Notes: generated from the sequence alone by a model not told the origin. 64,000 nt of DNA from Buddleja alternifolia (GCA_019426215.1 CM033402.1:26633102-26697101); one strand, 5' to 3'; shown: positions 34,431-46,409, counted from the first letter of the stretch. Translations and numbers: made by a program.

Positions 34431-35762
34431 TGACACGCGAAATCCTAGCAAGTATACTAGGTCGTGCAAAGTAATAAAGTGGACTATTTAGCCCGGGGTG
34501 TATCGTCTCCACAGGGACAATTGGATTCAATGCTCGTAATTGCTATATTACCTATTTCTAAGCTAAATCAATTTATAAGATGATAGGTGTTTATTCTATG
34601 AAAATAACTAAAGGTAACTAAAATGATTATCAAGGTAATAAATCAAATGGGAAGAGGTGATTGGGTTATGATCCTACTATATTCTATTCTATGTTCATGA
34701 ACTCTCAATTATCCGGATTTTCAGAACGCTCTTGTTATGGCGAAACCACCTAATGTATTTATTATTCAATCTCTTGAAATAACAAGCCTATACTAGTTAA
34801 CAACTTCCTATATCTCTATAGTGAAGATTGAATTAACTAACATGCATTTAGGTTCGAAGGAATTCCTTGTTTACGAAGATCCTACATTCAATCGGGTCAT
34901 CTTATCACAAAAAGCCACACAACGCAATCGATTCTATCTCTAGTCGATTGTTATGTTATGATGTTTAATTTTCGATCTCCCTTTATCTATCTCCTCTAGG
35001 TCTCAAGACAAAGCATTTTATCAAACACATGGTGATCAAGCATATGCAAGCATTAAGCATAAAATCAAACATGTAAAAAGAATGTAATAAATCCGGAAAT
35101 TAATCATTCATTAAACACAAAACATCACAAAGTATTCACATAACCCAACCACAAAGATGCTTAGCTCATACTTACAATAACAAATGATTCAACAATTCTA
35201 TAAGACATAGTTGATAACTAATCAAAGAGAAAGAGTTGAATTACTCCCTATTACAAAGTGTGAATCCAAGCTTTGATGATGAAATTGATGATGATTAGGA
35301 TGATGAGGATGAGGATGATGATCCTCTTCAAGCTTCCTTGGGTGGTGGCTGATATGTAAGGAGTCTAGGGTGTGTTTAGGGCTTTTTCTAGGGTATCTCT
35401 CGTCGAAATGACCTGATGGTCTATTTATAGGCCAAGTCCGCTGCCTTGAACGCCGCGGCGTTGAACTTTCTGTCATGAATCGCCGCGGCGTTGGACGGTG
35501 AACGCCGCGACGTTCACCCTACTGTCTCCGACGCCGCGGCGTTGCTTTGTTTCCAACTTGTATGTCTTGCCTCCGGCTCTCACCCTTTGCACCAAATGTT
35601 ATCCAATTTTTACTGTTTTCGTCCTTTCTTCGATTGTGTCTCAAAAAGACCTGTAGTCACTTAACGCACAAATTAAACGCACCAATGGCATGAATCAAGC
35701 GATAAATGAACTTCAAAATGTAAAATCAGAGGGCTTAAAACGCGTAAAAACAACTCTTATCA
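34431..35762 (-). repeat. Gypsy D 3' LTR
   Basis: 1,332 bp, sense TGATAAGAG...CGTGTCA. It contains four CCGCGG-centred palindromic words (35451-35541) and a TATA box on the - strand (35421-35430). The end carries nested pairing words CACG/CGTG and CCTAG/CTAGG (34433-34467). Confidence 0.92.
35421..35541 (-). promoter_or_regulatory. D LTR promoter: TATA box with upstream palindrome cassette
   Basis: TATA box CTATAAATAG (sense; 35421-35430). About 20-110 bp upstream on the - strand lie CGCCGCGGCG at 35451-35460, 35481-35490 and 35532-35541, plus a mutated unit with CGCCGCGACG near 35503-35512. The flanks are AT-rich. The position suggests U3 regulatory repeats; binding factors are unknown. Confidence 0.55.
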
Positions 35763-37388
35763 ACACCCCCACATTTAGCAATCGCTCGCCCTTGAGCGAT
35801 TAACCAAAAAAAAAACAGAAAACCACTAACTAAACTCGCTTTCGTGGAGTATACGATTGCACTTAGCTCGTGCAATAAGCCTTTAAACCTTTGAGTTGCC
35901 TCAAAGGACGAGTTATAGTCTCGTGAGGGTTTGCAGACGATATACCCACACAATCGAAGGATTGTCAACCCCGACCAATCAACACAAATCAATATGATCA
36001 ATAGTAAAACAATGCCATGAATTCTTCTTTTGAAGCTCCAATATTACATGTATACATATCAAACGCTTGCTCATGTTACTCTTGACTTGAAAGGATTATC
36101 CGAAGGGTGTAGTGAGAATAAGTCTAGGTATTATAGTCAAATGGTATTTTAACAATTCTCAGACATTCGTCCCATATCTATTAACTTTCGATTACTCATA
36201 AGGTACAAGAATTGAGGAAAAACCTCATAGCCATTTAAATTTTATCACTTTATTTGATTTACACTTTCAATTTATGAAACTTTTGACTCTATTCACAAAA
36301 GGTTAGACCGTGTGCAATGCTTGGTTCCCTTAGGCTTTCTATGACATCCTTGTAACAAGCGTTAGGCCAATAACTCCCAAACCAGACAGCTTTAGAGTAT
36401 TAAGTGTAGAGACACTTCTACGGGCTTAATGACTCGAATGTCAAAGGCCACGAAACAAAACTAGGTCCTTATTTCTATTCAAATTCCATTGGCTTGAGCT
36501 GAGCTCAAATTAGCATAACAGTACAGTGTATAGGCATGTTGCTTTTCGCTTCCAGTACATATTAAGCCTGACTTTGTAAGTCATGCCAATCACCCATGTG
36601 CAATATTGCTAAGCATATGAAGTCAACTTCTCAACTTATGATTCTAAAAAAATCTAGGTCAATATTTCCAGGAAAAAAGTCTTTAAGTGTTTCAAAATGG
36701 TTATCCACTCGACTCCTCTACCTTCGACTTATGTGCAATTGTGAATCATCTACGGACAATCCAATCTTATCTAGGGTCCTATGAGCAATGAAATGATATG
36801 TATAGTCCATTAACGTTCAAATTGATCAAGAATTCATGCAATTGTCTCACCCTTAATCAATCTTAATGCATTCATTTGACAGGTTCAAATCCTAAAGAAA
36901 ATACAAAAATTTCATGCCTTGCTAAATCATATAATCTCATAAAACATGCAAGCAACGGCTCCTCACACTTGGACTAAATCTTATACGACTTACATAGTAA
37001 GCCCACCTCCACACTTGAGGGAAACAGGGTCCGCAATGTTTCAAATAAAAGAAAATAAATAAAAATAAAGAGAGAGGGGAAAAGGAGACACCCATGAGAA
37101 GGGAGAAAAGAGCGGAGAGAACGGTGGTGTCGCGTATCCCGGGAAACAAAAATGTGGCGCAAAACTTGGTTGAAAGACACTCAACGGAGCCATATAAACG
37201 TAAAGAGTCGAATAAACATCAACAAAAGAGCATGATAGAAAAAGAAAAACATGAAAACAAAAACAAACAATAATAAGCGCAATCATGAAGTGCAATGGTA
37301 ATGCAAAACAATAATACGGTCAATCATAACAAAAGAAAGTAGATAAAACAAAAGGGGTGCGGAACGCTCAGACACTCAGCACAGCCCA
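35763..37388 (-). other. Gypsy D 3' non-coding region with conserved hairpin series
   Basis: Between the ORF stop and the LTR. The polypurine tract is 35763-35777 (sense AAATGTGGGGGTGT). Hairpins (+ coordinates): 35780-35801, 35842-35856, 35857-35875, 35888-35907 (8-bp stem with a TTGC/GCAA loop), 35908-35924, 36402-36417, 36494-36508, 36570-36582. They correspond in order to those of gypsy C 16166-17000, and the surrounding text (about 36305-36592 against C 16153-16441) is clearly alignable. The ORFs inside (36937-37295) are not supported. Confidence 0.7.
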
Positions 37389-38690
37389 CTACTCATCCGA
37401 GTACTCATCCGACTCAGTCGCATCCCCATCACTTTCGTCCTCGATGTCATCAGCCTCATCATCGTGAGTAGCAGCCTCATGGGGAACTGTAGATGGCTCG
37501 GGAGGTGGGGGAGGCTGATGGAACGGGGGCAGCGGATCGAACTGTGGAAACTCGGGCCAAACCCCGGGTTAGGGGCTAAAGGCGTTCGCCCGGATGGCGC
37601 TCTCCATAAACTGCCATCGGCGCTGAGCATCCCAACGCGCTGCCAGGATGGCCTGATCAATCTGTGTCATCTGATTCTGTAAGTCAAGGGCCCACGGTGG
37701 AATATCAGATGTGGCCCCGAAAGCGAAAAAATCGGGATGCGGATCTGTGCGTCGTATTGGAGCTGGTAAGGCAGGAGCGGAAGTAGATGCAGGGGCTAGA
37801 CGGGGGCGGGTACGGCGACTGGATTGCTGAGTGTTGCTCTCGGCCTGGCTGATCTGGGTATAGGAAATGATCCGGCGGGGTACCTCAACATGCTATATGG
37901 GGGAATACTGCACACCGGCGTGTTTGCATAAGGCGGTGATCAGCGACGGAAAGCAAAGATTCTTCTTATTACCCGAGCACTCAAGGATAGATTGAATGAG
38001 TTGGTTCTTGAGGAGTCGTCCCAAATTGATATCCAAACCCTGTTTAATTGCATAGACAACCTCTACGTGCTTGCGAATGGCGGTGCTCAAAGATAGGGTC
38101 GGAAGAAGACGAGCGCACACAAAGTAGTACCAAGTCCGGGCGTTGGTGCGGAGGTGAGATGCCTTTATCGACACGGGCCGAGAGTCCTTGAAACTAGTCC
38201 ATTGAGTGTCTGGTTTGCAAAGGGCGGCGTGTAAAGCGGCATAGTCGATGTCTTGCAACCATTGCACAAACTGATCCTGAGGGGGAACGGTGACGTGACA
38301 TACCGCATTAATTGTCGTGGAAGAGATTCCCACACGCTGACCTCGGACCCAAACAGAGGTTAATCTGTGAACATCGTCAGATTTCCCAGAAGCATTTGCA
38401 TAGAATTCTTTGACTAAAGGGATGATCGCCTCCCCGGGTTGTGTAGCAAATTCAAACCAGCCACGCTTGTGTATGTTCGACCTAAAGGGCTCCATGGAGC
38501 AGTCCAATGCCCTTTCATCAACCACATTTTTCTTAGTTAATACCTTGGAGAAACAGATCGATGCGGCGAGGCTAACAAATTTAGCTGTATCGTACGGAGC
38601 CTGGGCCGGAGTGTCGCTGGGTGGGTAAACTGGAGTAGAAGTACTAGCCTTGGCCTTACCCTTCGCTGCCCGAGAATGACGAGTTCTCAT
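37389..38690 (-). pseudogene. Putative plant transposon protein (env-position ORF) of gypsy D
   Basis: A 434-codon frame with two in-frame stops: TAG 37893-37895 (after 265 residues) and TAA 37569-37571. The N-terminal 265 residues carry a block I recognise from the uncharacterised 'putative plant transposon protein' family (RGWFEFATQPGEAIIPLVKEFYAN, split here as RGWFEFATQPG and VKEFYAN; RTWYYFVCARLLPTLS; KNQLIQSILECSG). The rest is low-complexity: PALPAPIRRTDPHPDFF, a helical WALDLQNQMTQIDQAI stretch, PPPPPEP and an acidic tail. Its position between pol and the polypurine tract is where Athila-like elements carry extra or env-like ORFs. No signal peptide or membrane helix is evident. Function unknown. 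Confidence 0.75.
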
Positions 38691-39234
38691 CTCAAACCTC
38701 TTAACAATATTTAACAGTCCGCGAAAAGGGAGATCCTATGTACCCACACAACCGAAATCACCCGAGCACCCTCAAACTGCTATGGAAAATTAGTCCCACA
38801 CCCAAATGAGGTACAGTTCAACATTCCACAACAATTCACAATCAACAACCACGGAAATTAAACAAGCTCGGATAATTGTTGACGGACAATTCAATAGCAC
38901 CTTGAAAACAACGAGTCCCCACAATGAAATCAACCGATGACAATGCACAAACACCCAAAAATAGGACAAAAATCCCGCAAATGAACATGAATTCGCACCC
39001 CACAATCAACCACAAATCATTCACGATTCTGAATCTAAAAATGTAGACAAATAGCACAAATTAATGGAAGAAGTGGTACTTTACCCAAATAAGAACAAAA
39101 AGCAAGTCAACATCCGGTGTGGTCATACAACTTCGGCGGCGGTGGTGGTGAGTTGCGGACGACGGCGGTGAGCAAACATGGTGAGCAAGATAAATCTTTC
39201 CACCAAATCCATATACACAAAAAAAAAAAACTCA
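38691..39234 (-). other. Gypsy D sequence upstream of its extra ORF
   Basis: About 540 bp without a supportable gene. On the - strand it reads from an ATG-containing GC-richer patch (39120-39180, with CGGCGGCGGTGG) into AT-rich text before the ORF. The ORFs 38790-39057 overlap in two frames without family resemblance. The right edge is the A-run at 39219-39230 next to copia E. Confidence 0.55.
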
Positions 39235-40455
39235 TGCCACACGTGCACATGTGTGTGTATATATATTATTTGATTTTCTTTCTCTTTATTAATTAATTAG
39301 TCCTTCCCAATTTAATATTCTAATATTAAATTCTAGGACCATTAATTAACTAGTTAAATTAATTTCTTTTCCTTGATTAATTAAATCCATTTAATTAATC
39401 CCTTCATTAATTCAGAAAGAATTAATAAGCTAATAGGTACTACACTAAGTTATGTGTGTGACCCCCAAGCTCGTTGTCAAGCTAGCAATAAGTTCTCGTA
39501 GGCTAGATTAATTATTCTAAATAATTAACTAGTCCTTGAATTAATTTCACCAAATTAATCCAAGGCACCTATTGGTCATGGTTTGATGTCTAGCAACGTC
39601 ACCATGACTTCCTCGATGTGAACGATGAAAAGCAAAAACCTATCCGAGTTACGAACGTCGTGTGAGTAAAATCCCTTCATCATTTTCCCATCTATGGTTT
39701 AGGGTATGGCGACGGTTGAACCCTAATAACCTTAGAAACTATGACTGTGTTGTGACATCTAATGATCTAGTCTTCTAATCTGGGATCACCAATCCCTCTC
39801 CGAAGACAATCGCTTTGATTAAAGGCTTTTAACAATCATTTCGATTCTTGCAACAACATAGGAAATATCGGGTACTCGTGACCCTGGATGAATCCCTCTC
39901 CGACTGCCATAAACTATACCCAACATACACACTGTATGACTCTCCTGGAGTGCACGTGCATATCAAAGCAGAGTGGGTAGTAACCTTTCCAAATGACATC
40001 TTAAGTCTAAAGATTAATCCCACACTACGAAACCCAAGGACTCCATGTTCGACGACACCAAATAGGAGTCCTTCAGCGGGGCCGTTCAATTCCAGAATCA
40101 AGTAAGAATCTTCATACATATATTTCCATACATCCATCGACAATGGAACACATCGACCTCTTGGAACAGTTACATTCATGAACAAGTCTTGACAAGGCTA
40201 GTGATATCACACATCTCACGCCCTCTATGACTTGGAACAATATTTAGAATTACAGTGCTTGAGAGCATTCCATATGTATCCCGACCGCTCCCCTAACCAT
40301 ATGTAATCCATGGGATCTTTATCTATACTAATATTAGTTATAAAAATAAAGAAGCATACCATAAAAAAATATTCAATATATTTAAAACAAGACTGTCAGA
40401 GTGTTTTACATTTAAGATGAGAGAGCCCAAAACAATTGGCTCTCCAACACTATCA
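39235..40455 (-). repeat. Copia E 3' LTR
   Basis: About 1.22 kb, sense TGATAGTGTTGGAGAGCC...CACGTGTGGCA. It shares with 43072-44323 the words CACACGTGCACATGTGTGTG at one end and CCATATGTAATCCATGGGAT near the other. The ORFs 39829-40185 and 39848-40105 recur in the other LTR with different lengths and are not genes. Confidence 0.85.
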
Positions 40456-40558
40456 ATCTCCCACTTGCCCTAGAGCCAGTTTCCCTTTTACTTTAGTCCC
40501 ATCATTTCCAAGTGTTTTCCAAATACACTTTAACTCAAAGCTTTGGTGAATGGGTCTG

Positions 40559-43070
40559 CTACGTTTTTTGTCGAGTCAACTCGTTCCACTCGAACGTCGC
40601 CTTTTCTACTATCTCTCTGATGAGATGATATCGTCGAAGAATATGTTTGGATCTATGGTGAGACCTAGGCTCTTTTGATAGAGCTATAGCTCCATTGTTA
40701 TCACAGTATAGGAGCACCAAATTAACAATGGAGGGAACTACCTCCAATTCATGGACAAAGTTCCTGGTCCAAACAGATTCCTTAGCCGCTTCCATGGTGG
40801 AGTCAGTCGTCGTCTCCTCCTTGGAGCTCTTCCAGCTTACAGCTCCTTCATTAAGTATAAACACTTATTCGGATATCGATTTAAGATCGTCTATGTTTGA
40901 CTGAAAACTAGAATCCGTGTACCATTCTAGTTCCAATTTTCCTCCGCCATATACCAGAAAAAGATCTCGAGTATGCCTCAAGTACTTTAGGATCATTTTC
41001 ATGACAGTCCAGTGGTCTTTCCCTGGATTCGATTGGAACCATCTTGCTATAGTAAGTGCATAAGCCACATCCGGTCTAGTACATAGCATAGCAAACATAA
41101 TGCTACCTATTGCCGAAGCATAGGTGATGCCATAATATGATATATAGGCCCATAAACACTAATACAAGCATAAAGGCCCAACACAAGGCCCAAAATCCAA
41201 TACGGGTCCAAAGATTTGCGCTAAGTAACAGTAACGGGTCGGGTCATTCATCGACCAGACCGCATGGCCTGAGTCATCTACCGTTCAATGGTACCACTTG
41301 TCATCCTCTTACAGATGGCCACCAACCTCTCTGACAGGGTGTCTGTGATACAAATACCCCCCTCATAACATTTATTGGGGGTTGGAATCTGTAGAATATT
41401 CTCTCTTACTTTAGGCTCGTATATCTTCTAGTAACGAGTCTATAGACTGAGAAGTACGTTCCTATATACATATAAATTTGGAAGTTAGAATCGTTCCCCG
41501 AGTACGACTCTGGTTATCCACTCTAATATAGAACTACGTTAGCTTAATCCTAATTAGGTACGTAGGTAGCTTAATTATCATTGAGTGCAGTCTATAATCT
41601 TCATTATCATACTCATGGTAGGGTTCAAATCCTTCCAGACTAATAGATTTGAGTACTTGGATTTGAGTTAGATCAATCGGGAATCTTTAACATTCTCTCT
41701 CTTTCTTCGGGTGTCCTTGGGGACATTGATTTAGAGAGAGGGATTCCATGCCTAGCTAGAAGAAAGCATTTCTTAGAATCTTTCATATTGAATCTATTCA
41801 AGACTCATTCTATGTACTTAGATTGGGAGAGTCCTAGCAATCTACTTTTCCTTTCTCGATATATCTTCATACCAAGAACATAGGATGCTTCTCCCATATC
41901 TTTCATTGAAAATTGGGTCGACAACCAACCCTTCGTTGATTGTAACATTCCTACATCATTCCCAATGAGAAGAATGTCATCAACGTAGAGTATTAAAAAG
42001 CTTATGGCTCTCCCACTAACTTTCTTGTACACACATGGTTCAAAACCATTCTTGATGTAGCCAGATTCCTTTACAGCTTTATCAAATCTCAAATTCCAGC
42101 TTTGGGAAGCTTGCATTAAGCCATAAATGGACCTTTGCATCTTGCACATCTTGTGCTCGCTCCCACTGGATGTGAAGCCGTCCGGCTGTTCCATGTCGAT
42201 TTCCTCATCAATGTTTCCATTGAGGAAAGTCGTCTTCACATTCATCTGTCAAATCTCATAATCGAGATAGCCAGATATAGCCAATAGAATCCTAATTGAC
42301 TTGGTCATCGCGACTGGCAAAAAATTCTCCTCATAGTTAAATAATCTCCTTTGAGTATAACCCTTCGCCACTAAGCGAGCCTTAAAGATGGTAACCTCTC
42401 CATCTACTCCCTACTTGAGTTTGTATACCCACTTACAACCAATGGCATTAATGCCAGGTGGTGGGTCTACCAAGGTCCAAACCTTGTTGGAGTACATGGA
42501 TTCAATTTCAAATTCTATGGTTTCAGACCATTTTCTTGAATACTTGTCAGACATTGCCTCATTATAAGATGTTGGATCTTCGTCCAATACGAGGTTCTCC
42601 TTCTTGCTTTTTAGCAAAAGTCCATAGTACCTCTCAGGCTGTCTCAGGGTCTTTTCGAATCTCCTTGGAGGTGGAATTTGTGTACTTATAGTTTGTGGTT
42701 CATCTTGCTCTTCATTCACTGCCAGTGGTGTTTGTGTCTCTTGAGTTTCCTCAAGTTCTATCACTCTATCTACGCTCCCACTGAAGAGTTGCTTCTCTAG
42801 GAACACAGCATTCCTTGAAACAATTACCTTTTGTTGCGAGGTGTGATAGAAGTAGTACCCATAGGACTCCTTAGGGTAACCCACAAACCTACATAACATA
42901 GATCTCGAATCTAACTTATCTTCCACTAGCTACTTAACATGAGCAGCACATCCCCATACTCTTAGGTATTTGTATGAGGGTGGTTTGTCGTTCCACATCT
43001 TATACGGCACTTCAGGAACACTTTTTGAAGGTAATCTATTCAATAGATAAGTCACCGTCTCCAGGGCATA
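40559..43070 (-). pseudogene. Copia E pol remnant (integrase C-terminus, RT, RNase H)
   Basis: On the - strand from 43070: integrase C-terminal text, the linker with DEDPTSYNEAM, RT (IGCKWVYKLK, FLNGNIDEEI, LILYVDDILLIGND near 41980, YVLGMKIYRERKSRLLGLSQSKYIE), then after an inserted segment (41138-41692) MFAMLCTRPDVAYALT and RNase H (MFILNEGAVSWKSSK, YCDNNGAIALSKEPRSHHRSKHI). Stops and frameshifts lie at about 42246-42410, 41804 and 40865. RNase H lacks part of the TEAEY segment. YVDD is intact but the reading frame is not. Confidence 0.88.
41138..41692 (-). mobile_element. Probable solo LTR inserted in copia E pol
   Basis: About 555 bp of non-pol sequence splits the RT frame between the equivalents of ITYASAIG and the upstream KKERE text. 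On the - strand it begins TGTTAAAGATTCCCG and ends GGCCTATATATCA, so it has TG...CA ends. No clear 5-bp duplication or inverted termini could be recognised; only CAT is shared at the two junctions. Solo LTR is the best guess, but another non-autonomous insertion is possible. Confidence 0.5.
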
Positions 43071-43071
43071 C

Positions 43072-44323
43072 GCCACACGTGCACATGTGTGTGTATGTAT
43101 ATATATACAATTTTATTTTCTTTCTCCTTATTAATTAATTAGTCCTTCTGAAATTAATATTCTAATATTAAATTATAGGAACATTAATTAACTAGTTAAA
43201 TAAATTTCTTTTCCTTGATTAATTAAATCCATTTAATTAATCTCTTCATTAATTCACAAAGAATTAATAAGCCAATAGGTACTACACTAAGTTATGTGTG
43301 TGACCCCCAGGCTCGTTGTCAAGCTAGCAATAATTCCCCGTAGGCTAGATTAATTATTCTAAATAATTAACTAGTCCTTGAATTAATTTCACCAAATTAA
43401 TTCAACACACCTATTGGTCATGGTTCGATGTCTAGCAACATCGCCACGACTTCCTAGATGTCAATGATGAAAAACCAAAATCTATCCGAGTTACGATCGT
43501 CGTGTGAGTAGAATCCCTTCATTATTTTCCCCTCTAAGGTCTAGGGTATGGCGGCTGTCGAACCCTAATAACCTTAGAAACTATGAATGTGTTGTGACAA
43601 CTAATGATCTAGTCTTCTAATCAGGGTTCACCAATCCCTCTTAGAAGACAATTGCTTTGGTCAAAGTCTTTTAACGACCATTTAGATTCTCGCAACAGCA
43701 TAGGAAATATTGGGTACTCGTGACCCTAGATGAATCCCTCTCCGACTGCCATTTGTTTCGCTGCACTACCCGACCATACCCAACATACACGCCGTATGAC
43801 TCTCCTAGAGTGCACGTGCATATCAAAATAGAGTGGATAGTACTGTTGCCAAATGACATCTTTGGTCTAAGGATTAATCTCACACTACAAAACCCAAGGA
43901 CTCCATGTTCGATAGCACTAAATAGGAGTCCTTCAGCAGGGCCGTTCAATTCCATAATCAAGTATGAATCTTTATACATGTATTGCCATACAAGCCATCG
44001 ACAATGGAAATCGTCGACCTCTTGGAAGAGTTTCATGCATGAACAAGTCTTGACGAGGCCAGTGATATCCCACATCTCACAGCCTCTATGACTTGGAACA
44101 ATATTTAGGATTATGGTCTTTGAGAGCATTCCATATGTATCCCGACCGCTTCCCTAACCATATGTAATCCATGGGATTTTTATCTATACTAACATTAGTC
44201 ATAACAATAAAGAAGCATACCATAAAGAAATATTCAATATATTTAAAACAAGATTGTCATAGTGTTTTACATTTAATATGGCAAGCCCAAAATAATTGGC
44301 TCGCCGGGCACCTAACACTATTA
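43072..44323 (-). repeat. Copia E 5' LTR copy
   Basis: About 1.25 kb and a direct repeat of 39235-40455. Its outer end reads AACACTATTA at 44314-44323 (terminal CA mutated). Its inner end abuts integrase sequence without a primer site, marking a deletion junction. Confidence 0.8.
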
Positions 44324-44336
44324 GTACTAATGTAAG

Positions 44337-45678
44337 TGTTAACATCCGTGACAACACGGTATCGGAAAATAATAAAGAGTAAGTAAAAGTGTTTCCACAA
44401 GGAAGGTTATCAAGTATCAAATGAGGTTTATCCTATTATTTAGACTATCGATTAGCAAGAGTTGAGATTTTAACTAATTAAAAATAGAAATTAATAATAA
44501 TAGAATTAAATAAACGATAAATCAATAAATGGAAAGCCTAGGGATTAATAATTCATCAAGGTATTTCTATGGATCATGAACATCATTGAATTGTCAATTC
44601 TTGCATTAGTTAAAGACCCGAATTTCCTTAATTACATGGTTACTCTCCCGAGATCTCCATGAGTACCCAACTAAACTCATTCTCGTCACTTCCATGATCA
44701 ATAATTAATCTAGATGAATCCATTAATTTCCACGAAATTCGTTAGCTAGCCTCATGCACAATTACTAATATCCATATTAAGTAATTTAAACATGTTTATC
44801 AGATTGAACTAATGAATGAATTCACCTCCTGGTACTTCTCAATTCATGTTAAATCATGTATTTGTTGGCCATCTACAAGTATTTAGCACTCATTGATAGA
44901 TTAATTCAAGCAAGAAATAACCCAATGAATATCAACAATCCATATTAATACTCAAGACTACATCTTAAATCCTAGAAAATTATTTAGCTACGCATAATTA
45001 AACAAGAAGAAGAAATAATTTGCATAAAATTAAGAAATCTCATGTTTAACAATGGTGGAAATTAATAAAGAACAATTGGGGAAGAAGAAGAATTCAAGAA
45101 ACACCAAGAAGAACCCTATGTTAATGGCAAAAATCAAGATTTTTCTTTCTTCTCTTCAAGAACTTCCTTTTCTTTCTCTCCATGTTTTCTCTCTTTTTCC
45201 TTTATTCTCTCAAACACGTCTTCTCTCCAAAAGAAAATAATAGCTGATATTTTTTTTCTAACTTCTTGTACTTATATAGAATTTCTAATTACAAAATGCC
45301 CAACTAGATGACTAAAACTCGAGCCCAGTAAAAAATCATGAAAATCTGCATCCGCACAGTGGTGCCGAATACTGGCACCACATTGCCAATTCTGCTGTCC
45401 ATTATTTTTCTTTACTTTTTCTTCAACTCAACTCCTTTCATTTGGACTCTCCTTTTCTCTTTTTTAAGTCTCTTAGTCGGCCTCTTTACTTCGCTTAAAA
45501 ATCCCATCATTTACTCGTCAATTAGATCGTTCTTTTTCTACAAAAGCACTTAAACGACTTAGAAGCCAAAATATGCAAACACGGATAAAAATAATTAAAA
45601 AGATCAACTTGAGGCATGAATTCAAGACAAATGTGAGGTAAAAACATACTCAAACGATGTTACTTTTAAGACCTAACA
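44337..45678 (-). repeat. Gypsy F 3' LTR
   Basis: About 1.34 kb. TATA-like CTATATAAG (sense) lies at 45271-45279. About 80 bp upstream of it is a perfect inverted repeat GTGGTGCC/GGCACCAC (45359-45381 with a 7-nt spacer), in the same place as the palindrome cassettes of D and J. A CCGTG/CACGG pair occurs near its 3' end (44346-44359). The outer boundary is uncertain by a few bases. ORFs 45052-45553 are LTR sequence. Confidence 0.75.
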
Positions 45679-45774
45679 AACACCCCACACTTAGCCTATT
45701 ACTTGTCCTCGAGTAAATCTAAAACAAACAAAGAAAAAAACAAAACAAGACATCACTGTTTTCGTAGGGAACAT
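44337..45774 (-). mobile_element. Gypsy F: 3' LTR and start of interior
   Basis: Sense strand: interior scrap 45774-45679 with a hairpin (TTACTCG/CAAGTAA, + 45699-45716) and polypurine tract (AAGTGTGGGGTGTT, 45679-45692), then the LTR TGTTAGGTC (45678) to about 44337. The interior is cut at 45775 by a copia LTR (G). Same architecture as gypsy C, D and J but a different LTR family. Confidence 0.75.
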
Positions 45775-46409
45775 TGTTAGGATTATACCCTCCATGTGAT
45801 AGAGGAATCAGATTAATAAGGCATTTACCTTTATGTTGTACAAACTCATATTCTTTAATAAAGGCATTGTTTTGTTCATATCAATCTTGATGGCATTAAT
45901 ATAAGTATTGAAAAAATAAGACCAAGGTAATCAAGAGGGAGCTTTTACTCCTCAATGGTTAGAGGATATAGAAACTAGAAGTATCGGTTCCTTGTTTACT
46001 TAAACCAGAGTTTGCAAGTCGACGAGTCTTAATTGGGGCATTAAGACCAGACCTGTTTGATGCAAGCTTTGACAAGGAGTGTCAGTTGGTCACTTTTGAT
46101 GGTGGGAGCTTGGTCATAGATATATCAATGGAATTGATATATTCGAACATGGCTCGCCGTAATTCAATCACATGGGTAATTACAATTTGATCGTCAATGA
46201 TTGAATTACTGGTCACGGTAGTGTGCGTGAGCCCTAGACCTGAGGATTCATGAAGATTGGACTTGTGACACTGAACAAGTTATTAGAGTAGTTAGATCAA
46301 TTTCACCATTTGATGGGATGAACCTCGAAGTGCAGTTCAAAAGGACAAGTGGCAATTGTTCGGTGATTACCAATAGGGGATTTACTATCTCGGTTAGTAA
46401 CGAGTTAAC
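45775..46409 (+). repeat. Copia G: first 635 bp of a copia LTR
   Basis: Starts TGTTAGGATTATACCCTCC and follows the order of words in the A/B/I LTRs (ATATTCGAACATGGCTCGCC near 46138, CCTGAGGATTCATGAAG near 46239, CTCGAAGTGCAGTTC near 46324), but is clearly a different family. It stops at CGAGTTAAC, where another LTR (K) begins. The remainder is outside the window. Confidence 0.75.

Larger units (their letters stand above)
34431..39234 (-). mobile_element. Gypsy D: 3' half of an Athila-like element
   Basis: On the - strand the retained part reads, 5' to 3': sequence upstream of an ORF, a putative plant transposon protein ORF (38690-37389), 1.6 kb non-coding, polypurine tract, 3' LTR (35762-34431). 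gag, pol and 5' LTR are absent; the right side stops where copia E begins. The LTR's first 900 bp in + orientation (R-U5 side) are nearly identical to gypsy J, while the non-coding block matches gypsy C. D was inserted into the copia B 3' LTR. Confidence 0.85.
39235..44323 (-). mobile_element. Copia E: internally deleted Ty1/copia element
   Basis: Two direct LTR copies, 39235-40455 (3') and 43072-44323 (5'), enclose only 2.6 kb. The interior keeps the polypurine tract (sense GGGCAAGTGGGAGAT, 40456-40470), RNase H, RT and the integrase C-terminus, then jumps straight into the other LTR at about 43071. Primer site, gag, protease and integrase core are gone. No matching target duplication was found. 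The LTRs differ at many sites, so E is older than C or J. It belongs to a different copia family from A, B and I. Confidence 0.85.

Noticed and set aside
39829..40185. ORF of 118 codons in copia E LTR, with a relative at 43671-44129
   Set aside because: Both lie inside duplicated LTR sequence, have different lengths and frames disrupted relative to each other, and show no domain.
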